NCBI RefSeq assembly: GCF_014873495.1
Contig: NZ_JADBGF010000001.1
Location: 1,302,001-1,366,000, forward strand
Length of the DNA: 64,000 nucleotides
Direction: 5' to 3'
Origin: Streptomyces stelliscabiei
Lineage (GTDB): Bacteria > Actinomycetota > Actinomycetes > Streptomycetales > Streptomycetaceae
Part shown: piece by piece, positions 49,273 to 57,464 of the stretch
How the letters are laid out: each line of letters begins with the position of its first letter
Position numbering within the stretch: position 1 is the stretch's first letter
Notes under the pieces: generated by a model
What the model was told of the DNA's origin: nothing
Seen by the model: the letters and a program-made list of their open reading frames with translations, nothing else
Database searches by the model: none
Translations under genes and position numbers: made by a program

Positions 49273-50037
49273 ATGAAGCTCGACGAGCCCGTCATCGGTG
49301 GACCTTGCTGGACCGAGCTGGGGACCAGCGACCTGGAGGCGGCCAAGCGGTTCTACACCGAACTGTTCGGCTGGCGTCCACGGACCGATCCGCGCCAGGA
49401 GGCCGGGGGCTACAGCATCGCGCACCTCGGTGACGCGGCGGTCGCCGCCCTCGCGCCGCTGTACCAGGAGTCGCAGCCGGTGGCCTGGAACGTGTCGTTC
49501 GCCGTGCGCGACGCGGACGCGGCGGTCCGGGACGTGCGGGCGGCGGGCGGGACCGTGGTGCTGGAGCCCATGGACGTCTTCGACATCGGGAGGTTCGCGG
49601 TGGCCTTCGATCCGGGCGGCGCGGCCTTCCAGCTGTGGCAGGCGCGCTCCTTCCCCGGTGCCGGGCTGTTCAACGCGCCCGGCGCGCTCGGCTGGGTCGA
49701 GCTGCTGACCCGTGCGCCGGAGCGGGCCAAGTCCTTCTACACGACCGTGTTCGGCTGGAGCGTGAACGCCGGCGAGCACTACACGCAGTGGGGCCTCGAC
49801 GGCGCCGACTTCGGCGGCATGATCACGATGGAGGACACGTTCCCGCCCGAGGTGCCCTCGCACTGGCTGCCGTACTTCGCCGTGGAGGACGTCGACGACT
49901 CCGCCCGCGCCGCCGTCGAGGCGGGCGGCACCCTCCTCATGGAGCCCACCACCGTGCCGGAGGGGCCCCGCGTCGCGGTGCTGCGGGACCCCCAGGGGGC
50001 CGCGTTCGGCGTGTACCCGGCCGGCGGGGAGGGCTGA
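49273..50037 (+). CDS. Two-domain VOC-family protein
   Basis: A 254-residue protein made of two VOC units (~8-125 and ~135-250), each with the pattern of a start such as CWTELGTSDLEAAKRFYTEL, FGW, and an end such as VAFDPGGAAFQLWQ or LRDPQGAAFGVYPAG. The family is frequent in Streptomyces and includes glyoxalase-like and hydroxylase-like members. GGAGG is 6 bases before the ATG. It ends one base from the convergent MarR stop. Confidence 0.83.
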   Translation: MKLDEPVIGGPCWTELGTSDLEAAKRFYTELFGWRPRTDPRQEAGGYSIAHLGDAAVAALAPLYQESQPVAWNVSFAVRDADAAVRDVRAAGGTVVLEPMDVFDIGRFAVAFDPGGAAFQLWQARSFPGAGLFNAPGALGWVELLTRAPERAKSFYTTVFGWSVNAGEHYTQWGLDGADFGGMITMEDTFPPEVPSHWLPYFAVEDVDDSARAAVEAGGTLLMEPTTVPEGPRVAVLRDPQGAAFGVYPAGGEG

Positions 50038-50038
50038 G

Positions 50039-50587
50039 CTAGACGCGCGGCAGACCCAGCCGGCCCTCCAGCTGGATCAGCAACTCGCCCAACAGTACCG
50101 AGAGTTCACGGCGGTCGTCGGTGTCGACGCCGGAGAGCACGGCCTCCTCGTAGGCGAGCTGCTCGGGCATGACGCTGTCCACGAGGTCGCGGCCGGCCTC
50201 GGTGAGACGGACGTGGGCGACGCGGCGGTCCCGGGCGTCACCGCGGCGCTCGACCAGTTCGCGTTCGGTGAGCAGCTTGAGGCGTTTGGTGACGGCGGCT
50301 CCGGAGGCGTAGGTCTCGCGGGCGATCTCGCTGGGGGTCAGCTCGTGGCCGGTGCGGCGCAGGGTGCCGAGGACGTCGAACTCGGGGCGGGTGAGGCCGG
50401 CGCTGCGCAGGGGCGCGTCCTCGGCCTGTTGCAGGAGGGCGGCGCAGCGGTTGACACGGCCGATGATCTCCATCGGTGCCGTGTCGAGCCCGGGATGGAC
50501 CGTCTGCCACTGGCGCACCACCTTGGAGACCGTGTCCCCGAGTGCCGCGCCGCTGCCCGCCGCCGACCGTCCGTCGCCTGCCGTCAT
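50039..50587 (-). CDS. MarR-family transcriptional regulator
   Basis: A 182-residue winged-helix regulator. The DNA-binding core reads AGLTRPEFDVLGTLRRTG, HELTPSEIARETYASGAAVT, KRLKLLTERELVERRGDARD with the wing DRRVAHVRLTEAG (~65-150). MarR proteins respond to phenolic or other small molecules. The gene converges on the two-domain VOC gene and diverges from DUF5134. The ATG follows GGAGGG. Confidence 0.85.
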   Translation of the reverse strand: MTAGDGRSAAGSGAALGDTVSKVVRQWQTVHPGLDTAPMEIIGRVNRCAALLQQAEDAPLRSAGLTRPEFDVLGTLRRTGHELTPSEIARETYASGAAVTKRLKLLTERELVERRGDARDRRVAHVRLTEAGRDLVDSVMPEQLAYEEAVLSGVDTDDRRELSVLLGELLIQLEGRLGLPRV

Positions 50588-50879
50588 GCCCGTGCGCCCT
50601 CCGCTGACTGGAACCGGTGCCGTCCTGCCGTCGCCGCGAGCGTACGGTGTCCGGCCTGCTCGGCGGGTGTCACCCGCTCCGTGGGCCGGGCGCGTCGCCC
50701 CCATTCGCCGATCGCGGTACCGGTCGGGGCGGCCGACGTCCCGTCCCGGCGCCGCACCCCCGCGCGCTCCCCCGCGTACACCCTTGCGCTCGCATGCGCG
50801 CCATCGGGCCCGGGCATGCCCTGACCGACTGTCCGACCTCGCTCCCAGCACGGACCGACGTCGCCGAAGGGGGTGGTAC

Positions 50880-51437
50880 GTGGTGCACGGACCGGTGTCG
50901 TCCGGCTGGCTGCTGGTCGCGCTGTGCGCGGTGACCGGGGGGTACTGCCTGCTGCGGATGCGCAGTGCCGTCGAGGAGCAGCGCCTGGCCGCGGGAGGCG
51001 AGGCGCTGATGGGGTTCGGCATGGCCGCGATGGCCGTGCCCGCGGCGGTCGTGGCACCGCCGCGCTGGGCCTGGCTCGCCTACGCGGTCGTGTTCGGCGC
51101 GGCGGCGGTGCGCGCGCTGTGGTCGGCCCGCGCGAGCGCGCACCATCTGCACCATCTGGTGGGCGCGCTGGCGATGGTCTACATGGCCGGGGTGATGGTC
51201 GCCGCGCCGGGCGCGGGCCACGGCGGTGCGGGCCTGCCCCTGGTGACCGGGGTGCTGCTGGTGTACTTCGCCGGCTACGTGCTGTGGGCGGGCCTGCGGC
51301 TCATGCCGGTGCCCGTGGCGGCGGGAGCGCGGGCCGGGGCGCCGCGGGCCACGGGCTGGGGCGACCGGCCCGAGCTGGCGCGGGCCTGCCGACTGTCCAT
51401 GGGCATCGGGATGTTCGCGATGCTGCTGGCGGTCTGA
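50880..51437 (+). CDS. DUF5134 integral membrane protein
   Basis: A 185-residue protein with about six hydrophobic helices and the DUF5134 layout: a start with GWLLVALCAVTGGYCLLRM, conserved membrane His residues (SAHHLHHLVGALAMVYM) and an ending with RLSMGIGMFAMLLAV. The His cluster within the membrane suggests metal or heme binding, but no function is known. GTG at 50880 has AAGGGGG about 7 bases upstream. The M56 peptidase follows on the same strand 125 bases later. Confidence 0.75.
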   Translation: MVHGPVSSGWLLVALCAVTGGYCLLRMRSAVEEQRLAAGGEALMGFGMAAMAVPAAVVAPPRWAWLAYAVVFGAAAVRALWSARASAHHLHHLVGALAMVYMAGVMVAAPGAGHGGAGLPLVTGVLLVYFAGYVLWAGLRLMPVPVAAGARAGAPRATGWGDRPELARACRLSMGIGMFAMLLAV

Positions 51438-51562
51438 GCGGCGTCGACGGCCGGGTGGGACAGCGGTTCGTCCGGTCGTGGGCCGTATCCGGCCGTGGGC
51501 TGCGTCACTTCGGTGGCGCCGCCCGTGTCGCCGTGCACCGGACCGCTCATAGGCTGCGCCTC

Positions 51563-52504
51563 ATGATGGTCCCCGCGGCGTTGTTGCTGCTCGGCGCCCT
51601 GACCGCCGTCGTCGCCCCGCGGCTGCTGGCCCGCGCCGACTGGCCGGACCGTGAACCGGTGGTCGCCCTGTGGGTGTGGCAGTGCGTGGTGGCGGCCGTG
51701 CTGCTGTGCTGCGTGCTGGCGATGGCCCTGAGCGCGGCGGCCGCCTGGGCCGCGGTGCGCGGGCGGGTGTTCGCGCCCGCGCCGGAGGGGGTCGTGGAGG
51801 CGTACGCGCTGGGCGGCGGGAGCCGCTGGGCCGTCGGCACCGCCGTGGCCCTCGCCTGCGGCGGGCTGTGGACCGGGGCGATGCTGGTCCGCGAGATCGT
51901 CCGGGCCCGGCGGCAGCGGCACCGGCGTCATGCCGAACTCCGCCTGCGCGCGCCCTTGTTGCCCGGCGAGGAGCCGGACGGCGACCGGCTCGTGGTGGTG
52001 GAGGGCGAGCGGCCGGACGCCTGGTGGCTGCCCGGTGTCGCGCCCCGACTGGTCATCACCACGGCCGCGTTGCGCCGGCTGGAGGAACGGCAGGTGGACG
52101 CGGTGGTGGCCCATGAGCAGGGGCACGCGCGGGCGCGGCACCACTGGCTGCTGCACTGTGCGGCGGCGCTCGCGGGCGGCTTCCCGCGGGTGCCGGTGTT
52201 CGCCGCGTTCCGGGACGAGATGCACCGGCTGGTCGAACTCGCCGCCGACGACACCGCCTCCCGGCGCCACGGCCGGCTCACCATCGCCCTCGCGCTCGTC
52301 GGCCTCAACGAGGACCGGGGCGTGTTCGGGCCCTGCCCGACGCCGGAGGACCATGTGCCGCGGCGGGTCGACCGGTTGCTCGCTCCCCCGCAGCGCCTCA
52401 CCCCGGCGCGTCGGCTGCGGTTGACCGCGTACGCCGCGCTGGTGCCGGTCGTACCCGTGCTGGTGGCTTTCGTTCCCGCTTTGCGGGCACTCGGTAGGTC
52501 GTGA
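51563..52504 (+). CDS. M56-family membrane metallopeptidase
   Basis: A 313-residue BlaR1/MecR1-type membrane peptidase. Three helices come before the zinc site: VAHEQGHARARHHWLLH (~191-207; HExxH-type with His, Glu, His) and the third ligand Glu in ELAADDTASRR (~231). A final helix is at the C-terminus. There is no penicillin-binding sensor domain, and the usual BlaI repressor gene is not adjacent. TAGGCT lies 7 bases before the ATG, so it is probably leaderless. Confidence 0.82.
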   Translation: MMVPAALLLLGALTAVVAPRLLARADWPDREPVVALWVWQCVVAAVLLCCVLAMALSAAAAWAAVRGRVFAPAPEGVVEAYALGGGSRWAVGTAVALACGGLWTGAMLVREIVRARRQRHRRHAELRLRAPLLPGEEPDGDRLVVVEGERPDAWWLPGVAPRLVITTAALRRLEERQVDAVVAHEQGHARARHHWLLHCAAALAGGFPRVPVFAAFRDEMHRLVELAADDTASRRHGRLTIALALVGLNEDRGVFGPCPTPEDHVPRRVDRLLAPPQRLTPARRLRLTAYAALVPVVPVLVAFVPALRALGRS

Positions 52505-52638
52505 CATGGCAAAGAGGGGATAAAGAGCAGCCCAAGGACAACGTGCGACGCGACGGCTTTGCTCCGGACGCGCCGCGTGACAGTGATCTCACGCCCCGGC
52601 GTTGGCATCGGACCCCGCGAGTCGGTCAGGATCGCTGT

Positions 52639-53322
52639 ATGCACACCCCCACCGTCGACGCGCCGCCCCACCGGCCGCCGGCCACCCGCACCGTCCGCGC
52701 CGCCGCGGCCTTCGCGGCCTCCTCCGTGCTGCTGCTCGTCCTGGTCGCGATCTCCTGGGCGCCGCTCATGTCGCTGGACGAGAGCATCGCGAACACCACC
52801 CACGGATGGGCTGTCGCGGACCCCGTCCTCACCCACGTGTTCCGCGTCCTCACGGACTGGGTCTGGGACCCGGTGACGATGCGTCTGCTCGTCGCGGCCG
52901 CCGCGGTCTGGCTGGTGTGGCGCCACCGGGAATGGTGGCTCGCCCTCTGGCTGGGCATCACCTGCGCGGTGGGGACGGCGCTGCAGCAGGGGCTGAAGGC
53001 GGCCGTCGGCCGGGAGCGGCCCGCGTGGCCCGACCCCGTCGACTCCGCCCACTACGCGGCGTACCCGTCGGGCCACGCCATGACGGCCACGGTCGTCCTC
53101 GGACTGCTGGTGTGGCTCCTGCACCGCTACGGCGCCGGCCGCGTCGTCATGCGGACCGCCGTGGCGGTGGCCGTGGTCTCCGTCGTCGGTGTCGGACTGA
53201 GCCGGATCTGGCTGGGCGTGCACTGGGCGTCGGACGTACTGGGCGGCTGGCTCCTGGGCGGCCTGACGATCGCGCTGGCGGTGCTGACGTACGAGAGGTG
53301 GCGGGCCCCGAGGCGCACTTGA
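52639..53322 (+). CDS. PAP2-family membrane phosphatase
   Basis: A 227-residue phosphatase of the PAP2 superfamily, with about six helices. The three catalytic motifs are present: KAAVGRERP (~121-129), YPSGHAMTA (~143-151) and SRIWLGVHWASD (~191-202). Such enzymes remove phosphate from phosphatidate, undecaprenyl diphosphate or similar lipids; the undecaprenyl type is quite possible. AGGAT is 7 bases before the ATG. It is followed closely by a HAD hydrolase. Confidence 0.86.
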   Translation: MHTPTVDAPPHRPPATRTVRAAAAFAASSVLLLVLVAISWAPLMSLDESIANTTHGWAVADPVLTHVFRVLTDWVWDPVTMRLLVAAAAVWLVWRHREWWLALWLGITCAVGTALQQGLKAAVGRERPAWPDPVDSAHYAAYPSGHAMTATVVLGLLVWLLHRYGAGRVVMRTAVAVAVVSVVGVGLSRIWLGVHWASDVLGGWLLGGLTIALAVLTYERWRAPRRT

Positions 53323-53354
53323 CCGGCTGCGAGCGGGCACGAAGGATCGACGGC

Positions 53355-54053
53355 ATGACGCTCGAAGGGGTGCTGTTCGACTTCTCCGGAACCCTCTTCC
53401 GGGCGGAGTCCACCGAGTCCTGGCTCCGTGCGGTCCTGAGGGACGCCGGAATCGTCCTGCCCGAGTCGGAGTCGCTCCGGGTGGCCGAGGCCCTGGAGCG
53501 GGCCGGCGCGCTGCCGGGCGGGGCCTACCCGGCGGAGCCGCCGACGGGCGGGCCGGGTGAGCTGTGGGCGGCGCGGGACCGGAGCGCCGAGCAGCACCGG
53601 GCCGCCTACACGGCCCTCTCCCGCCGGGTGACACTCCCCGACCCCGCGCTCCACGACGCGCTGTACGACCGCCATATGACGCCGTCGGCGTGGAGCCCCT
53701 ACCCGGACGCCGCCGAGGTCCTCGCCACCCTGCGGGAACGCGGAACCGCCGTCGGGGTGGTGAGCAACATCGGCTGGGATCTGCGGCCGGTCTTCCGGGC
53801 GCACGGCCTCGACGCGTACGTCGGCGCGTACGCGCTGTCGTACGAGCACGGCATCCAGAAGCCGGATCCCCGGCTGTTCGCGCTCGCCTGCGAGGCGCTC
53901 GGCGTGGACGCGCGGAAGACGTTGATGGTGGGCGACGACCGGCGGGCCGACGGCGGTGCGGCGGCTCTGGGATGCGCGGTGCACTTCGTCGACCATCTGC
54001 CCGCCTCCGCACGGCCGGACGGGCTGCGGCCGGTGCTGGATCTGGTGGGCTGA
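53355..54053 (+). CDS. HAD-family hydrolase
   Basis: A 232-residue haloacid-dehalogenase-type phosphatase. Motif I is VLFDFSGTLF (catalytic Asp ~9; Ser replaces the usual Asp-Gly-Thr second residue), motif II VVSNIGWDL, motif III QKPDPRLF and motif IV MVGDDRRADGG. The second catalytic Asp, normally two residues after the first (DxD), is Ser here (DFSGT), which could reduce phosphatase activity. The substrate is unknown. It follows the PAP2 gene by 32 bases. Confidence 0.82.
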   Translation: MTLEGVLFDFSGTLFRAESTESWLRAVLRDAGIVLPESESLRVAEALERAGALPGGAYPAEPPTGGPGELWAARDRSAEQHRAAYTALSRRVTLPDPALHDALYDRHMTPSAWSPYPDAAEVLATLRERGTAVGVVSNIGWDLRPVFRAHGLDAYVGAYALSYEHGIQKPDPRLFALACEALGVDARKTLMVGDDRRADGGAAALGCAVHFVDHLPASARPDGLRPVLDLVG

Positions 54054-54383
54054 GGGGCCGTCGGGCCTGACGTCCGAGCGGGCCGTACGGCCTGGCCCCG
54101 TGCGCCCACGGGCTGTTCACCGACCGGCTGGGGCACCACCGCCGGACGTCCGTCCCGGACCGTCCCCCGTGCGGCCCGGGACGAACGACGTCCGGGCGGC
54201 GGCACACCGGGTCGCCACCCGGAAGCGCCGAGTATAGTTCGCCGGCCGTGAGCCGACGCGGGAGTCGCGGGATGTCCTCGCACGGCACCCCCGGTCGGTC
54301 GGGGGCCACACCTGCAACGCGGTGTCCCGCCGGTCCCCGAAGGGCCCGGCGGGACGGATGACGGCAGATCCGTCGCGGTGCTT
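54054..54383. other. Convergent intergenic region
   Basis: 330 bases between convergent genes. It holds the terminator at 54324-54355, and an isolated TATAGT/TATACT box pair at 54231-54238 that could start a short transcript in either direction. I see no convincing gene. Confidence 0.55.
54324..54355. terminator. Bidirectional terminator hairpin
   Basis: GTCCCGCCGG and CCGGCGGGAC form a perfect 10-bp stem with a 12-base loop, 29 bases before the stop of the LVIVD-repeat gene; it can serve both converging genes. Confidence 0.6.
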
Positions 54384-55889
54384 CTACCGGGCGAAGTAGT
54401 CCGGCTGCGTCTGCACGTTGAGCTCGGACATGCCGACCTTCTGGGCAGGGTTCGTCCGCGGGTCGTCGAGCTTCAGGACGTCGAAGCCCTTCACCAGGTC
54501 GTTCGAGTAGATGTAGCCGTTGTAGTAGTACGCCGACCACGAGCCGCCGCCCACCAGGGTGCTGGTGGAGATGGGGCCGCGCTCGAAGTAGGCGATCTCC
54601 TCGGGCTTGGCGGAGTCGGTGAAGTCCCAGACGGAGACGCCGCCCTGGTACCACGCCTGGACCATGATGTCCTTGCCCTCGACCGGGATCAGCGAGCCGT
54701 TGTGGGCGACGCAGTTCTCGGTGTCCGCCTGGTGGCGGGGGATCTTGTAGTAGCTCTTGAAGACGAGCTTGCGCTCGTCGCCCTTGCCGGTGATCTCGTA
54801 GATGCCGTCGGCACCCCGGTTCGGCCCGATCGCCGCGTTGCAGGTGGCCGCGCCGCCGCCGCCCAGCTCGTCGGTGAAGACGACCTTGTCGGCGTCCTGG
54901 TTGAAGGTGGCCGAGTGCCAGAACGCGAAGTTCACGTTGTCCTGGACGCGGTCGATGACCTTCGGCTTCTTCGGGTTCTTGATGGAGAACAGGATGCCGT
55001 CACCCATGCACGCGCCGGCCGCCAGGTCCTTCGACGGCAGCACCGTGATGTCGTGGCAGCCGGTGGTCTTGGAGACACCGGGGTTCGTGGGCGAACCGGG
55101 GTTGCCGCCGCCGTCCGCGCCCTCACCGGGGAACAGGACCGGGAAGCCGACCACCTTCGCCCGCTCCGGGTGCTTGCGGGACACCTTGATGACCGAGATG
55201 CCGTCGTGCGGGGGCTGGCAGTCGGGGAAGGCGGCGCTCGGCGAGTACGAGGAGACGTAGACGTAGACGTTCTTGCCGTCGGGCACCAGCGTGTGGGTGT
55301 GCGAGCCGCAGGACGTCTCGACGGCGGCGACGTACTTCGGGTGCGCCTTGTCGCTGATGTCGAAGATCTTCATGCCCTCCCACGACGACTTCTCGGTCGC
55401 GGGCTGCGTGGTGCTGTTGCAGGAGTTGTCGCTGCGCGAGGAGTCGGTGGACAGGAACAGCAGGTCGCCGGAGACGGAGATGTCGTTCTGCGAGCCCGGG
55501 CACAGCACCTGGGCGACGGTCTTCGGCGCCTTCGGGTCGCTGATGTCGAAGACCCGGAAGCCGTCGTAGTTGCCGGCGAAGGCGTACTTGCCCTGGAAGG
55601 CGAGGTCCGAGTTGGTGCCCGGCAGCGCCTCCTTCGGGATGTTGGTCAGGTGCTGCATGTTGGCGGAGTGGACGATCTCGTCCTGGCCGGGTATCTCGCC
55701 GGCGGCTATCGCCGCCCGCGCCTCGGCGGCGTCGCTCTTGGAGACCTTCTCCCGCACGGCGGGCGCGTCCCCGGGGTCAGGAGTCGCGGCCGCCGGTCCG
55801 GCGGTGAGCAACGCGGCCAGGAGACCGGCCGCCGTCGCGGCGACCCCCAGACGTCTGCGCCGCGTCCGAAGGTTGTTCAACAGGGTCAC
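54384..55889 (-). CDS. Secreted LVIVD-repeat (beta-propeller) protein
   Basis: A 501-residue exported protein. A signal peptide (RRRRLGVAATAAGLLAALL, cleavage after AAA-type site near residue 36) precedes a large domain built of LVIVD-like repeats, seen as GFRVFDISDPKAPKTV, GMKIFDISDKAHPKYV, GISVIKVSRKHPERA, ILFSIKNPKKPKVID and GVSVWDFTDSAKPEEI. Such repeats form a beta-propeller with choice-of-anchor or binding roles; no enzyme is known. Eight or so Cys suggest disulfides. GGAGG precedes the GTG. It diverges from the DUF305 lipoprotein. Confidence 0.85.
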   Translation of the reverse strand: MTLLNNLRTRRRRLGVAATAAGLLAALLTAGPAAATPDPGDAPAVREKVSKSDAAEARAAIAAGEIPGQDEIVHSANMQHLTNIPKEALPGTNSDLAFQGKYAFAGNYDGFRVFDISDPKAPKTVAQVLCPGSQNDISVSGDLLFLSTDSSRSDNSCNSTTQPATEKSSWEGMKIFDISDKAHPKYVAAVETSCGSHTHTLVPDGKNVYVYVSSYSPSAAFPDCQPPHDGISVIKVSRKHPERAKVVGFPVLFPGEGADGGGNPGSPTNPGVSKTTGCHDITVLPSKDLAAGACMGDGILFSIKNPKKPKVIDRVQDNVNFAFWHSATFNQDADKVVFTDELGGGGAATCNAAIGPNRGADGIYEITGKGDERKLVFKSYYKIPRHQADTENCVAHNGSLIPVEGKDIMVQAWYQGGVSVWDFTDSAKPEEIAYFERGPISTSTLVGGGSWSAYYYNGYIYSNDLVKGFDVLKLDDPRTNPAQKVGMSELNVQTQPDYFAR

Positions 55890-56083
55890 TGTGTCCTCCC
55901 GTGTAGCCGTTCGCAGTCGAACGGTTCAGGCTCCTCCGAAGTATCGTCTTCATCATGCACAGATCAACAGGCGGCAATGTACTTGTAACGAACAAATTTG
56001 ATCACCAATCAGTGAAAGCGTGTGAGGAAAGTTCGTCAACACTCAAGAGGCGTACACCCGTTGCCGTGCCCCAGGAGGTCCCT

Positions 56084-56749
56084 GTGCTCGTTCGCCGCCC
56101 ATCCCGCGCACCGCTGGTCACGGCCTCACTGACGGCCGCTCTCCTGGCGCTCGCGGGCTGCGACTCGGGGTCCGGGGCGGACCCCGACGGCGGTTCCGCC
56201 CGGTCGAGCGGACCGGCGGTGATCGCCCCCGGAAAACCGGGTGAGGCGGCTCAAACCCTTTCACCGGAAGAAGTTGAGAAGCAGCGAGCGGAGGATGACA
56301 CTCCGAATTCCGCGGACTTCGACTACGCGCGCATGATGATCGTGCACCACACCCAGGCGCTGGAGATGACCGAACTCGCCCCCGACCACGCGAAGTCGAC
56401 CCAGGTGAAGCGAATCGCCGAACGCATCTCGGCCGCCCAGAAACCCGAGATCGAGGCCATGGAGGGGTGGCTGAAGGTCAACGACGGTGACGAGCGGGCG
56501 ACTTCGCACGACCACGAGGCCATGCCCGGTATGGCGACCGAGGCCCAGATGAAGGAACTCGGTTCCCTCGACGGGGCGAAGTTCGACCGGCTCTTCCTGA
56601 AGCTGATGATCACTCATCACGAGGGGGCGATCACCATGGCCACGGACGTGAAGGCACAGGGCAACAACATCCTGGTCGAGGAGATGGCCGACGACGTGAT
56701 CGCCCAGCAGGCCACGGAGATCAGCCGCATGCGCGACCTGACGACGTAG
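56084..56749 (+). CDS. DUF305 lipoprotein
   Basis: A 221-residue exported protein. The N-terminus is a lipoprotein signal (TASLTAALLALAGC, lipobox Leu-Ala-Gly-Cys). The DUF305 domain has the His pairs YARMMIVHHTQALEMTEL (~85-102) and FLKLMITHHEGAITMATDV (~170-188). The family is ferritin-like (CopM type in cyanobacteria, where it binds copper). A role in binding Cu or another metal outside the membrane is plausible. AGGAGG is 5 bases before the GTG; other in-frame starts lack a site. Confidence 0.85.
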   Translation: MLVRRPSRAPLVTASLTAALLALAGCDSGSGADPDGGSARSSGPAVIAPGKPGEAAQTLSPEEVEKQRAEDDTPNSADFDYARMMIVHHTQALEMTELAPDHAKSTQVKRIAERISAAQKPEIEAMEGWLKVNDGDERATSHDHEAMPGMATEAQMKELGSLDGAKFDRLFLKLMITHHEGAITMATDVKAQGNNILVEEMADDVIAQQATEISRMRDLTT

Positions 56750-56761
56750 TCGGCGGCCTGC

Positions 56762-57292
56762 TCAGCGCCGGGCGTGGCGGGGGCCGAGCAGGCCCTCGTC
56801 GCGCGCCCCGGCGATCAGCCGGAGCGACTTGCGGCGGCTGTGCCCGGTCGCGCACATCACGGCGAGGACCGGGTCGTGGCCGGACCGCTGCGCCGCGAGG
56901 TACTCCTCGGCCACCAGCCGCCGCCCCTCCACTCCGCGCGGCCACGCGGGCCTGGCCCGCCGCCCGGATCCGTGCGACGTTCCCGGCAGCTCCTCCTCGG
57001 GGTACTCGGGCGTGGTGCCGCACGCCTCGAACAGCGGGCCCTCGATCCAGTCCGCCAGCTCCGTCAGGTCGTCCAGGGACAGCGGCGGCTGGGCGCGCAC
57101 GTCCTCCAGGGACAACCGGCCCTCGCAGACCACGGCGAGCACCTCCACCGCGGCGCCGTCCGGGAAGGCAAGCCGCGCGTTGAACCATGCCGTGGCTCCG
57201 TCGTGCTCCTGCACCTCCCAGGCGGGCCGCACGCTCACGGCGCCGTCCTGCCAGTGGCGGTCGGAAAGATTGAGAAAGGATGCTTCCAGCAC
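56762..57292 (-). CDS. DUF6214 family protein
   Basis: A 176-residue protein of a Streptomyces-only family. The N-terminal half is a beta-rich domain (VSVRPAWEVQEHDGATAWFN), the C-terminal half is Arg/Pro-rich with VEGRRLVAEEYLAAQRSGHD and ends with VMCATGHSRRKSLRLIAGAR. No function is known. GTG start 6 bases after TACGTT, so it is likely leaderless. Confidence 0.65.
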   Translation of the reverse strand: MLEASFLNLSDRHWQDGAVSVRPAWEVQEHDGATAWFNARLAFPDGAAVEVLAVVCEGRLSLEDVRAQPPLSLDDLTELADWIEGPLFEACGTTPEYPEEELPGTSHGSGRRARPAWPRGVEGRRLVAEEYLAAQRSGHDPVLAVMCATGHSRRKSLRLIAGARDEGLLGPRHARR

Positions 57293-57464
57293 ATACGCAA
57301 CGTAAGCGCATGATCACATTCTCTGCGAATAGGCACGCATACCGGGGGCGTACGGCACCCCGACGGCGCAGCACCCCTGCCTCGTCTCCGCGCCCCTCCC
57401 CCGGCGGGCGCCGCGGTGCCATCCTGGAGACACCAGCGATCTCCTCGCGCAAAGGAGTTCCGCC

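Noticed and set aside
50588..50879. Hidden gene between MarR and DUF5134
   Set aside because: Only Arg/Pro-rich shadow frames are open and no ribosome site is placed well; it is probably the shared promoter region.
54249..54359. Short GTG-started frame after the TATAGT box
   Set aside because: Arg/Gly/Pro-rich, runs through the terminator hairpin, and has no family resemblance.
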